In this document: in pieces, positions 55,957-63,414 of the stretch
Numbering within the stretch: position 1 is the stretch's first letter
Layout: every line of letters begins with the position of its first letter
Assembly (NCBI RefSeq): GCF_045207785.1
Contig: NZ_CP108777.1
Location: 1,612,001-1,676,000, forward strand
Direction of reading: 5' to 3'
DNA from: Embleya sp045207785
GTDB lineage: Bacteria; Actinomycetota; Actinomycetes; Streptomycetales; Streptomycetaceae
Length of the DNA stretch: 64,000 nt
Notes under the pieces: model-generated
Database searches by the model: none
What the model was told of the DNA's origin: nothing
What the model saw: the letters and a program-made list of their open reading frames with translations, nothing else
Program-made: the position numbers and the translations under genes

Positions 55957-56802
55957 ATGCCAACTTTCGACACCCCCGAGCCGATCTTCGTCATCCTCGA
56001 CCTCTCCGTCGGCCAGGTCCGGATCAACGCGAGCGACCGCTCGGACACCGTCGTCGAGGTACGGCCGAGCGACCCGTTGAAGGGGTCCGACGCGGAGGCC
56101 GCCGAGCAGACCCGCATCGAGTACTCGATGGGCAGGCTGATGGTGAAGGCGCCCAAGAACAAGGCCCGTTCGTTCTTCGGCGGCGGCGCCTCGATCGACG
56201 TGACGATCGACCTGCCGTCGGGCTCCCGGGCCGAGGGCAAGGCGGCCGCGGCGGACTTCCGGGCCAAGGGTCGGCTCGGCGAGACCAAGTTCAAGGTCGC
56301 CGCCGGCGGCATCCGGCTCGATCGGACCGGCACGCTGAAGCTGAGTTCCGCCTCCGGTGACATCTCGGTGGCCGGGGTGGTCGGGCACGCCGAAGTCGGC
56401 ACCGGATCCGGGGACGTCAGGATCGAGGAGGTCGACGGTACGGCGGTGGTCAAGAACGCCTCCGGCGACATCACCGTCGGCGAGGTGACCGGCGACCTGC
56501 GGCTGAACACGGCACAGGGCGACATCACCGTCGGCCGCGCCCTGTCGACCGTCGTCGCCAAGACGGCGCAGGGCAGCGTGCGGATCGGCGAGGTGGTGCG
56601 CGGATCGGTGGTGCTGGAGACCGGTTCCGGCGGGTTGGAGGTCGGGATCCGCAAGGGCACCGCCGCATGGATCGACGCGCGGTCGCATGCCGGCACCGTA
56701 CACAACTCGCTGGACGCCGCCGCCGGGCCCGAGGGGTCCGACGAGACCGTCGAAGTGCGCGCGCGAACCAGTTCCGGAGACATCGTGATCCGCCGGGCCT
56801 GA
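55957..56802 (+). CDS. DUF4097-family beta-strand repeat protein
   Basis: 281 residues. Right-handed beta-helix-like repeats of about 20 residues: LKLSSASGDISVAG, AEVGTGSGDVRIEEVDG, AVVKNASGDITVGEVTG, LRLNTAQGDITVGRA, VVAKTAQGSVRIGEV, SVVLETGSGGLEVG. The SGDI unit is the hallmark of DUF4097 (LiaX/daptomycin-resistance-like). No signal peptide, so probably cytoplasmic. Pairs with the RHH gene before it. The drug-efflux ABC genes often found after such pairs are not present. Confidence 0.85.
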   Translation: MPTFDTPEPIFVILDLSVGQVRINASDRSDTVVEVRPSDPLKGSDAEAAEQTRIEYSMGRLMVKAPKNKARSFFGGGASIDVTIDLPSGSRAEGKAAAADFRAKGRLGETKFKVAAGGIRLDRTGTLKLSSASGDISVAGVVGHAEVGTGSGDVRIEEVDGTAVVKNASGDITVGEVTGDLRLNTAQGDITVGRALSTVVAKTAQGSVRIGEVVRGSVVLETGSGGLEVGIRKGTAAWIDARSHAGTVHNSLDAAAGPEGSDETVEVRARTSSGDIVIRRA

Positions 56803-56865
56803 CGGGTCGACGTCCGGCCCCACCGCCCGCCGCCTCCTGGCCCATCGAAGCGGAGAGGAAGGTTC

Positions 56866-57288
56866 ATGACGCAACCGTCGGTGCCGATCGGGACCGCGCT
56901 TACGCTGCTCGAAGCCGGCGGCGGGGGCCGGACGACGATGCTACGGACCCTGACCACACTGCTGAGCCGCACGAGCCCGGCGCCGACGAGCCCGGCAGTG
57001 GCGCGCACGACAACGTCGACTGCCGCTGCAACGTGTACTGCGGCGACAGGTGCCGCGGCGACGAGTTCCGCGGCGACGAACCTCGCCCGCCCGAACACCG
57101 CCCGCCCGGATACCGCACCGGCGAGCGCCGCCCGTCCCAATTCCGCGCCGGCGAGTACCGCGCCCACCACCCCCGCACGCACCACCCACACCGCCCCCGC
57201 CCCCGCCCCGCGAGCGTCGACCTGGTCCGTGCCCCTGGCCACTTGGCGCCACGAAGCCGGCCGCGAGTCGATCAAGGCCGGCTGCTGA
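56866..57288 (+). CDS. low-complexity Thr/Ala-rich hypothetical protein
   Basis: 140 codons starting behind a good ribosome site (GAGAGGAAGG, 4-5 bases). The first 35 residues (MTQPSVPIGTALTLLEAGGG then RTTMLRTLTTLLSR) look ordinary; the rest is Thr/Ala/Pro with little else. The DNA of that part has a 15-base periodicity, and on the opposite strand it reads as Ala-x-Leu/Phe pentapeptide-like units (AELGR, AALAG, AVFGR, ARFVA, AELVA). Either a real unstructured protein or a decayed repeat gene. Confidence 0.35.
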   Translation: MTQPSVPIGTALTLLEAGGGGRTTMLRTLTTLLSRTSPAPTSPAVARTTTSTAAATCTAATGAAATSSAATNLARPNTARPDTAPASAARPNSAPASTAPTTPARTTHTAPAPAPRASTWSVPLATWRHEAGRESIKAGC

Positions 57289-57658
57289 CGGCGGGCCGTC
57301 GACCGCGCGCACCCGCCGGAGCCCATGACGCTCCGTGACGCCGCGAGTGGGACCGGAAGCCATCATGACCATGTTGGTCATGATGGCTTCACAGCGCGGG
57401 CGGTTCGTGCCAAGGTGCACCAAGCGCCGAACCGGAGCCTGTTCCACCGGGGTTCGAAACCGATCCCGGCGGACCTGTTGGTTGCCGTAAATGCAGGTCA
57501 GCACGTGTCGAGCGCGGTCCGAGCGACGAGTCGGCCGGGCTCGACGTGATCGATCCGGAAGCGGATGATCCGCTTCCGAATGCCCGCCCATGCTCTTCCA
57601 TCCGGCCCGTGGCCGGCCGCGCCGCCACCGTGCGACGCCGCGTTCGGGAGGTATTCGC
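57289..57658. other. 370-bp gap with a perfect hairpin
   Basis: No gene recognised between the low-complexity ORF and the MFS start. Contains the strong stem-loop at 57356-57390 and presumably the MFS promoter. Confidence 0.5.
57356..57390 (+). terminator. perfect 15-bp stem-loop
   Basis: GAAGCCATCATGACC (57356-57370) pairs perfectly with GGTCATGATGGCTTC (57376-57390), 5-base loop. Best terminator candidate in the window, ending the RHH/DUF4097 group; the sequence is much less GC-rich than its surroundings. Confidence 0.75.
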
Positions 57659-59284
57659 GTGACCGAGACCGTCGACACCACCCCACCACCGCAGGAGCCC
57701 GACCCCGTCGACAGCACCGCCAAGACCGACACCGGCCGACTCGAAGGCGCGTCCAAGCTCCGGCTCTTCTCGGTGCTCGGCGTCATCGTGCTCTTCTCCG
57801 AGGTCGTACCGCTGCAGTACACGATGATCGGCACCGCAGTACAGAAGATCGGCCTGGACTTCCCGTCCGCCGGGAACAACATCGGCTGGATGATCATCAT
57901 CCTCGGCCTGGTCGGCGGCGCGACCACGCCGATCATCAGCAAGCTCGCCGACCTGTTCGGCAAGAAGCTCGTCCTGCTCGCGTGCAGCGTCTCGTTCCTG
58001 GCCGGGTCCGTGCTGTGCGCGCTGACCGACTCCTGGGCGATGTTCCTGGTCGGCCGCGGCCTCCAGGCCGTGGCGTTCGCGATGGCGGCGGTGGCGGCGG
58101 GCCTGATCCGCGACCTGATGCCGCGCCGCATGGTGCCGATGGCGATCGGCGTGATCGCGACCGGGTTCGGCGTGTCCGCGCTGACCGCGCCGCTGGTCAG
58201 CGGCTGGCTCACCGACCACTGGAGCTGGCGGTCGCTGTTCTGGTTCCTGACCATCTACATGCTGGTGCTCATCCCGATCTTCTGGCTCGTCGTCCCCGAA
58301 TCAAAGCTGAGGACCCGTCAGAAGTTGGACTGGCTCGGCTCGGTGCTGCTCGGTGCGGGTGTCGCGCTCGCCCTGATCTACATCAGCAACGGTCAGCAGT
58401 GGGGCTGGGGCCGCTTCACCGCGTGGAGCTACCTCGTCATCGGACTCGCCCTGCTGGTCGCCTTCTACCTGTGGGAGAAGCGCGCCGCCGAACCGATCAT
58501 GGACCCGAAGCTGCTGCGCGCGCCACGGGTGTCGATCGTGCTGGCCATCGGCCTGTTCTCCAACATGATCATCGGCGTGCAGTTCTACGCCGTCTCCTAC
58601 ATGGCCCAGATCGACGAGAAGGTCGTCAAGGAAGGCACGATAGCCGGCTTCGCGGACAAGGCCGGCATCCCGCTCGACACGATGCGCCAGGGCCTCGTCT
58701 TCGAGGGCGACATCGGCTACGCCCTCGGCTTCAGCCTGATGGCCCTCGCCCTCCACCTGACCACGTGGCAGTCCATCCCCGGCATGTTCACCGGCCCGGC
58801 CGCCGGTCAGTGGGCCACGAGAGTCGGCCTGCGCCGGCCGTACATCGTCTGCCTGGCGGTGATGACGCTCTCGATGGGGCTGTACGCGCTGTTCCACGGC
58901 TCGTGGCAGGTCCTGCTGATCATCGGCATCGTCTACGGCCTCGCGTTCGGCGTCTACTACGCGTGCGCCAACAACCTGATCATCGAGGCCGTGCCGCAGG
59001 AGCAGCAGGGCATCGGCGCGGGCATGCTCGCGCTGACCCAGTCCTTCGGCAGCGCGGTCGGCACCGCCGTCCTGACCGCGATCCTGTCCGCGCACACCTA
59101 CCAGGTCTCCACGGTGGCCCAACCGGGCGCTCCCTCCCAGACGTTCGACATCCCGCAGGTGTACACCGACTCCGGCTGGACCATCGGCTTCTGGACCATG
59201 GGCGCGGCCGGCGTGATCTGCGTGGTCCTCGCCGTCGTCATGAAGGCCGGCCGCACCCCGGCCACCGGCGGCACCCTGAACTGA
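57659..59284 (+). CDS. MFS drug exporter (DHA2/EmrB type)
   Basis: 541 residues with about 14 membrane segments. A 45-residue soluble N-terminus precedes VLGVIVLFSEVVPLQYTMIG; loop motif SKLADLFGKKLVLLACSVSF; IRDLMPRRMVPMAIGVIATG; a long extracellular stretch between about 335 and 380 (QIDEKVVKEGTIAGFADKAG). The GTG at 57659 has GGGAGGT 6 bases upstream and is preferred over an earlier ATG. It would export drugs or lipids by proton antiport. Convergent with the EphD-like operon. Confidence 0.88.
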   Translation: MTETVDTTPPPQEPDPVDSTAKTDTGRLEGASKLRLFSVLGVIVLFSEVVPLQYTMIGTAVQKIGLDFPSAGNNIGWMIIILGLVGGATTPIISKLADLFGKKLVLLACSVSFLAGSVLCALTDSWAMFLVGRGLQAVAFAMAAVAAGLIRDLMPRRMVPMAIGVIATGFGVSALTAPLVSGWLTDHWSWRSLFWFLTIYMLVLIPIFWLVVPESKLRTRQKLDWLGSVLLGAGVALALIYISNGQQWGWGRFTAWSYLVIGLALLVAFYLWEKRAAEPIMDPKLLRAPRVSIVLAIGLFSNMIIGVQFYAVSYMAQIDEKVVKEGTIAGFADKAGIPLDTMRQGLVFEGDIGYALGFSLMALALHLTTWQSIPGMFTGPAAGQWATRVGLRRPYIVCLAVMTLSMGLYALFHGSWQVLLIIGIVYGLAFGVYYACANNLIIEAVPQEQQGIGAGMLALTQSFGSAVGTAVLTAILSAHTYQVSTVAQPGAPSQTFDIPQVYTDSGWTIGFWTMGAAGVICVVLAVVMKAGRTPATGGTLN

Positions 59285-59354
59285 CCCCCTCACCACGCCC
59301 GGTGGCGGCGAAGGACGCGGGAGAGCCCACCGCGCCCTCCGCCGCCACCCACCC

Positions 59355-59381
59355 GCGCCCGAGTACGCACCGCTCGGGCGC
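59355..59381. terminator. 9-bp stem-loop between convergent genes
   Basis: GCGCCCGAG (59355-59363) pairs with CTCGGGCGC (59373-59381), loop 9. A second, wider stem (GGTGGCGGCG at 59301 with CGCCGCCACC at 59340) lies before it. Probably bidirectional termination. Confidence 0.6.
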
Positions 59382-59389
59382 GGTCGCGG

Positions 59390-61192
59390 TCAGCGAGTGC
59401 CCAGTCTGGCCAACGCGCGCATGGTGGCGGGGGACAGGCGGCTCACGAGGCGGCCGAGCCTGGCCTCCGGGGTGACCGGGACGACCGTGCGGCGGCGGCG
59501 GATCGCGTCGACGATGTGGTCGGCGACCTTCTCCGGGGGATAGTTGCGCCGGGCGTAGAGCTTGCCGAAGCGTTCGCGGCGGGCGCTCTGTTCGGTGTCG
59601 TCCAACCCCGAGAACGTGGTGCTGCGGACGATGCCGGTGTTCACGATGCCGGGACAGATCGTGCTCACGCGCACGCCCGACGAGGCGAGTTCGGCGCGCA
59701 GGCAGTCGGACATCATCGCCACCGCGGCCTTGCTGGTCGCGTAGGCCGCGAGCTGCTTCGAGGGCGTGTACGCCGCCGCCGACGCGATGTTGACGATGTG
59801 CCCGCCCTCGCCGCGCTGCGCCATCAGCGTGCCGAACGCGCGCGAACCGTGGATGACACCCCACAGATTGACGTCCAGGACGCGCTTCCACTCGGCGTTC
59901 GTCGTGGCCAGGAACGTGCCGGAGTGACCGACGCCCGCGTTGTTGACGACGATGTCCGGGACGCCGTGCGCGTGCGCGACATCCGCCGCGAACGCGTCCA
60001 CCGCCGCGGCGTCCGAGACGTCGACGCGGTACGCGTGCGCGGCGACCCCGTACAACCGCGCGAGCACCGCCGTGCGCTCGGCCGCCGCCGCGTCGATGTC
60101 GCACACCACGACGTCCGCGCCCTGCTCGGCGAACGCGACCGCGGTGGCTCGGCCGATGCCGCCGCCCGCGCCGGTGACCAGCGCGAGCCGGCCCGCGAAC
60201 GGGTCCTTGCCCACCGGCCGTTCGCGCTGCCGGGCCAGGTCGAGCGCGGGCACCGCGGTCCCGTTGTCGATGTGGTCGACGAACTCCCGGGTCATCCGTG
60301 CCACGGTCGAACCCTGCTCCAGAAGGGCGGACCAGTGGCCGGCCGCGATGCCGCGCCGCCACAGCCGCGGCGCCCACCGCTCCAGGCCCTCGGACAGCGC
60401 CGCGCCCACGAAGCGGTCGTCGGCGAGGGTGATCAGCTGGACCGGCACCGTGGTGCTGCGTTCCCCCGGCAGCAGCATGCGCGGGAGCATGTTGGCGCGG
60501 TACAGCGCGATGCCGCGCACCGCGTCGTCGGCGAGTGTGGGCTGCGGATGCCCGGCGCGCGGACGCACGCCCTCCGCCCTGGTCAGCATCCGTCCCCACC
60601 CCGCCGCCAGGCCGAGCCGCCAGGTCGCGGGCGCGAGCACCGGGACGTGGAACGCCGTGATGTACCACGAGCGCACCGACTGCGCGGCCAGCTGGCCGAC
60701 ATGCCGCGGCGTGGGCCGCGCGAAGCGCCGCCTGGTCCAGTGGCCGACGTGATCCAGGCACGGCCCGGACATCGACGTGTACGAGGCGATCCGGCGCGGC
60801 CCGGCCCGGTCGGTGACCGCCTCCCACGCCTGGATCGAGCCCCAGTCGTGCGCGAGCACGTGCACCGGCTGGTCCGGGCTGACCGCGTCGAGCACCGCGA
60901 ACAGGTCGGCGGCCAGCTGCTCCAGGCGGTAGCCGTACCGGCCGGCCGGCGCGCCCGAGTCGCCGGCCCCGCGCACGTCGTAGCGGACCACGCGATGATC
61001 GCGCTCCAGATCGGCGGCGACGTCGTCCCACACCCGGTGCGTGTCGGGATAGCCGTGCACGAGCAACACCACGGGCCCGCTCTCCGGGCCCTGTTCGTAC
61101 ACCGCGAGCGCGACCCCGCCCGAGGTGACCGTGCGGGTGCGCGGGCCGGAGACCACGTCCACCACGCGCCGCGCGGCGGCCGGGGCCGTCAT
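59390..61192 (-). CDS. epoxide hydrolase-SDR fusion (EphD-like)
   Basis: 600 residues in two domains. Residues 1-~310: alpha/beta hydrolase of the epoxide-hydrolase type with the HGYPD oxyanion motif (46-50) and Asp116 nucleophile in LAHDWGS; catalytic His in AAGHWSALLEQ. Residues ~325-600: short-chain dehydrogenase with VTGAGGGIGRATA, NNAGVGHSG and YATSKAA. This is the architecture of mycobacterial EphD, which acts on lipid epoxides. It would open an epoxide and oxidise or reduce the product. Coupled by ATGA to the M24 gene upstream. Confidence 0.88.
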   Translation of the reverse strand: MTAPAAARRVVDVVSGPRTRTVTSGGVALAVYEQGPESGPVVLLVHGYPDTHRVWDDVAADLERDHRVVRYDVRGAGDSGAPAGRYGYRLEQLAADLFAVLDAVSPDQPVHVLAHDWGSIQAWEAVTDRAGPRRIASYTSMSGPCLDHVGHWTRRRFARPTPRHVGQLAAQSVRSWYITAFHVPVLAPATWRLGLAAGWGRMLTRAEGVRPRAGHPQPTLADDAVRGIALYRANMLPRMLLPGERSTTVPVQLITLADDRFVGAALSEGLERWAPRLWRRGIAAGHWSALLEQGSTVARMTREFVDHIDNGTAVPALDLARQRERPVGKDPFAGRLALVTGAGGGIGRATAVAFAEQGADVVVCDIDAAAAERTAVLARLYGVAAHAYRVDVSDAAAVDAFAADVAHAHGVPDIVVNNAGVGHSGTFLATTNAEWKRVLDVNLWGVIHGSRAFGTLMAQRGEGGHIVNIASAAAYTPSKQLAAYATSKAAVAMMSDCLRAELASSGVRVSTICPGIVNTGIVRSTTFSGLDDTEQSARRERFGKLYARRNYPPEKVADHIVDAIRRRRTVVPVTPEARLGRLVSRLSPATMRALARLGTR

Positions 61193-62064
61193 CGCCGCGC
61201 CGCCTTGCGGACCCGGTGCACGTGCGGCAGGTCGTCGTCGAGCCAATGGGCGTCGTCGTCGGTGACCACGAGCAACTCCTCGAACTTGGCCCCGACATCG
61301 CGCAGCGCGATGTGCGGCTCGACCGCCCACAACCCCGGCGTCGGCACGTGCCGCGAGGCCCGCCCGTCTGCCCACAGCGGCGAACGCCCGTGCAGGCGCT
61401 CGCCGATCAGCTCCCGCCCGAGGGTACGCAGCGTGCGCACGCCGAAGCCGAGGACGTTGACCCCCACCGGCCGACGCAGCGTCACCCGGGTGACCTGATG
61501 CCCGATCACCCGGCCCGGATACACCTTGTGCCGGTTGTCGTAGCCGTGCGTCGCGATCAGCGCGTCGACCGCGCGGTACACCTCGTCGAGCGGTTTGCGC
61601 TGCCTGACCTCGCGCAGGATCAGGTCGCGGTACTCGCCGAGGTCGGCGACGATCCGGTCCCACACCGCGTTCTCGCCCAGCTTGCCCGCGTAGCCGATGT
61701 CGGCGGTGTACCCGTCCACGATCGGCGCGCAGTCCAGGATGTACGGCATCCCCTCCACCATCCGGCGGTTGCCGGCGAAGAACTGCAGCGGCGTGTGGAA
61801 GCCGCGGAACGCCGTGCGATCGCCGAACCACGCGAACGGGATGTGGAAGAAGTCCTGGACGCCGTCGGCCACCAGCTCCCGACGCAGCCGCGCGGCGGTC
61901 TGACGCTCAGTCACGCCCGGTTCGATCCAGGCCGCGACGCGTTCGGCGCAGCGGTAGGCCAGCCGCTGCACCTCGCGGAACCGGTCGAGGTCGACCTCGT
62001 CGAACGCGAACGCGGGAATCCCGCGCGGTGGGCGCACTGCCGGGGCTTGTAGCCGTGTGCTCAT
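61189..62064 (-). CDS. M24-family (creatinase/aminopeptidase-fold) protein
   Basis: 291 residues with the pita-bread fold. All five metal ligands are visible: two Asp in ILDCAPIVDGYTADIGYAG, His in VIGHQVTR, Glu in WAVEPHI and Glu in KFEELLVV. Shorter than prolidases because it lacks the N-terminal domain. A peptidase or amidohydrolase role is possible; its fixed place beside an EphD-like gene and a reductase hints at a lipid-related role. Starts at 62064 after a heptanucleotide array. Confidence 0.8.
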   Translation of the reverse strand: MSTRLQAPAVRPPRGIPAFAFDEVDLDRFREVQRLAYRCAERVAAWIEPGVTERQTAARLRRELVADGVQDFFHIPFAWFGDRTAFRGFHTPLQFFAGNRRMVEGMPYILDCAPIVDGYTADIGYAGKLGENAVWDRIVADLGEYRDLILREVRQRKPLDEVYRAVDALIATHGYDNRHKVYPGRVIGHQVTRVTLRRPVGVNVLGFGVRTLRTLGRELIGERLHGRSPLWADGRASRHVPTPGLWAVEPHIALRDVGAKFEELLVVTDDDAHWLDDDLPHVHRVRKAARR

Positions 62065-62100
62065 GAACTCCGCCTTCGTGGGAGTCGAGTGACGCTGGGT

Positions 62101-62205
62101 CAGAGGTCAGAGGTCAGAGGTGAAAGGTCGGAGGTGAGAGGTCAGAGGTAAGAGGTCGGAAGCCGGAAGTCGGAAGTCGGAGGTGAGAGGTCGGCGGTCA
62201 GAGAT
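62101..62205. repeat. 15-unit heptanucleotide tandem array
   Basis: Fifteen 7-bp units of consensus CAGAGGT/CGGAGGT/CGGAAGT (62101-62205) fill the gap between the M24 start and the reductase stop and run into the last reductase codons. Five units are one of CAGAGGT or GAGAGGT exactly. On the minus strand the array reads ACCTCTG-type units. Confidence 0.8.
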
Positions 62206-63322
62206 CGAGGTCGAGCCGCTCGCCTTCGGCCGCGCGCGACACGCACACGAGCATCGTGCCCTCGGCCCGCTCGTCGTCGGTCAGCCGCAGGTCGCGGTGC
62301 TCGACCTCGCCGGCCAGCACCCGCACCCGGCAGACTCCGCAAAAGCCCTGCCGGCACGAGTAGGCGGTGTCCGGCACGGCCTCACGCAGCACGTCCAGCG
62401 CGGGCCGGTCGGCGGGCACCGCGAGGTCGATGCCGCTGCGGCGCAGGCGCAGTTCGAACGGCCGACCGTCCCGCACGGGGGCGGGCGCGAAGCGCTCGAC
62501 GTGCAGCCCGGTGGCGGGGCTCGCGGCCATCGCGGCCCGGACGCCGGCGAGCATCGGCGCGGGCCCGCAGCAGTACACGGCGGCGCCGGCGGGCGCGCGC
62601 CGCAGCAACTCGGCGCAGTCGGGGAGGCCGACCTCGTCGTCGGCGCGGACCTCGAATCGGCCGGCCGATCGACCGCCCGGGCCCGCGAGCTCGGTCAGTT
62701 CGGCGCCGAACGGCAGTGACGCGCGGGTGCGTCCGACGTGCACGAGCCGCCAGTCCAGGCCCGCGCGCGCGGCTTGGCGCACCATCGGCAGGATCGGCGT
62801 GATCCCGATCCCGCCGGCCAGGAAGAGCACGGCCGGCTCGGCGGCGAACGGGAACGCGTTGCGCGGTCCGGCGGTGGTCAGGCGCGCGCCGACCGGCAGT
62901 TCGTCGTGCATCTCGATCGATCCGCCGCCGCCCGCGGCCAGTCGGCGGATCGCGATCCGGTAGGTGTAGCGGTCCTCGGGGTCCCCGCACAGCGAGTAGT
63001 GCCGCTGTCGCCCGGAAGGCAGGCGCAGCGCGAGATGGGCGCCGGGCTGCCACCCGGGCAGCCGGCCGCCGGCGGGCGCGGTCAGCCGCAGCGAGACGAC
63101 GTCCTCGGCCTCGACGACGCGTTCGCGGACGACCAGCGCGAGCGGCCCGGCGGGCGCGGCCGCGGCGAGTGGCGAGCCGGAGCGGGCCCGCCGGCGCCCG
63201 GACCGGGCGACCGCCTCGGTGTGCAGCCGGCCGAGCACGGTCAGGGTGCGCATCATGCGGTCGCCGCGTTCGCGTCCGTACAGGTCCGGCGGCGCGGAAG
63301 TAGGCGGCGTTGCGGGGCTCAT
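62198..63322 (-). CDS. ferredoxin-type oxidoreductase (FNR-like with C-terminal 2Fe-2S)
   Basis: 374 residues. FAD-binding barrel with PGAHLALRLPSGRQRHYSLC, NAD(P) domain with LFLAGGIGITPILPMV and VYCCGPAPML, and a C-terminal plant-type 2Fe-2S ferredoxin domain (YSCRQGFCGVCRVRV, fourth Cys in LVCVSRA). Transfers electrons from NAD(P)H to an oxygenase or desaturase. ATG 63322 is preferred (GAGG 8 bases upstream); a second ATG two codons earlier is possible. The partner oxygenase is not in the window unless the PF10118 protein serves. Confidence 0.88.
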   Translation of the reverse strand: MSPATPPTSAPPDLYGRERGDRMMRTLTVLGRLHTEAVARSGRRRARSGSPLAAAAPAGPLALVVRERVVEAEDVVSLRLTAPAGGRLPGWQPGAHLALRLPSGRQRHYSLCGDPEDRYTYRIAIRRLAAGGGGSIEMHDELPVGARLTTAGPRNAFPFAAEPAVLFLAGGIGITPILPMVRQAARAGLDWRLVHVGRTRASLPFGAELTELAGPGGRSAGRFEVRADDEVGLPDCAELLRRAPAGAAVYCCGPAPMLAGVRAAMAASPATGLHVERFAPAPVRDGRPFELRLRRSGIDLAVPADRPALDVLREAVPDTAYSCRQGFCGVCRVRVLAGEVEHRDLRLTDDERAEGTMLVCVSRAAEGERLDLDL

Positions 63323-63323
63323 G

Positions 63324-63386
63324 GGCATCCTCGGCACTTTCGGCATTCTCGGCGTTCTCGGCATCCTCGGCGTTCTGGGCGTCTTC
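63324..63386. repeat. 9-bp tandem repeat before the reductase start (7 units)
   Basis: GGCATCCTC, GGCACTTTC, GGCATTCTC, GGCGTTCTC, GGCATCCTC, GGCGTTCTG, GGCGTCTTC. It begins at the base before the start codon of the reductase and fills most of the gap to the upstream gene. Confidence 0.75.
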
Positions 63387-63414
63387 GGGCGTCCTCGTCG
63401 AACGGGCCGTACCG

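Noticed and set aside
55284..56802. Classic toxin-antitoxin pair
   Set aside because: The RHH protein resembles antitoxins, but the partner is a DUF4097 beta-repeat protein, not a known toxin.
57440..57490. tRNA gene suggested by GGGGTTCGAAACC
   Set aside because: No acceptor or anticodon stems can be drawn around the T-loop-like sequence.
62101..62205. CRISPR array
   Set aside because: Contiguous 7-bp units without spacers and no cas genes; a simple tandem repeat.
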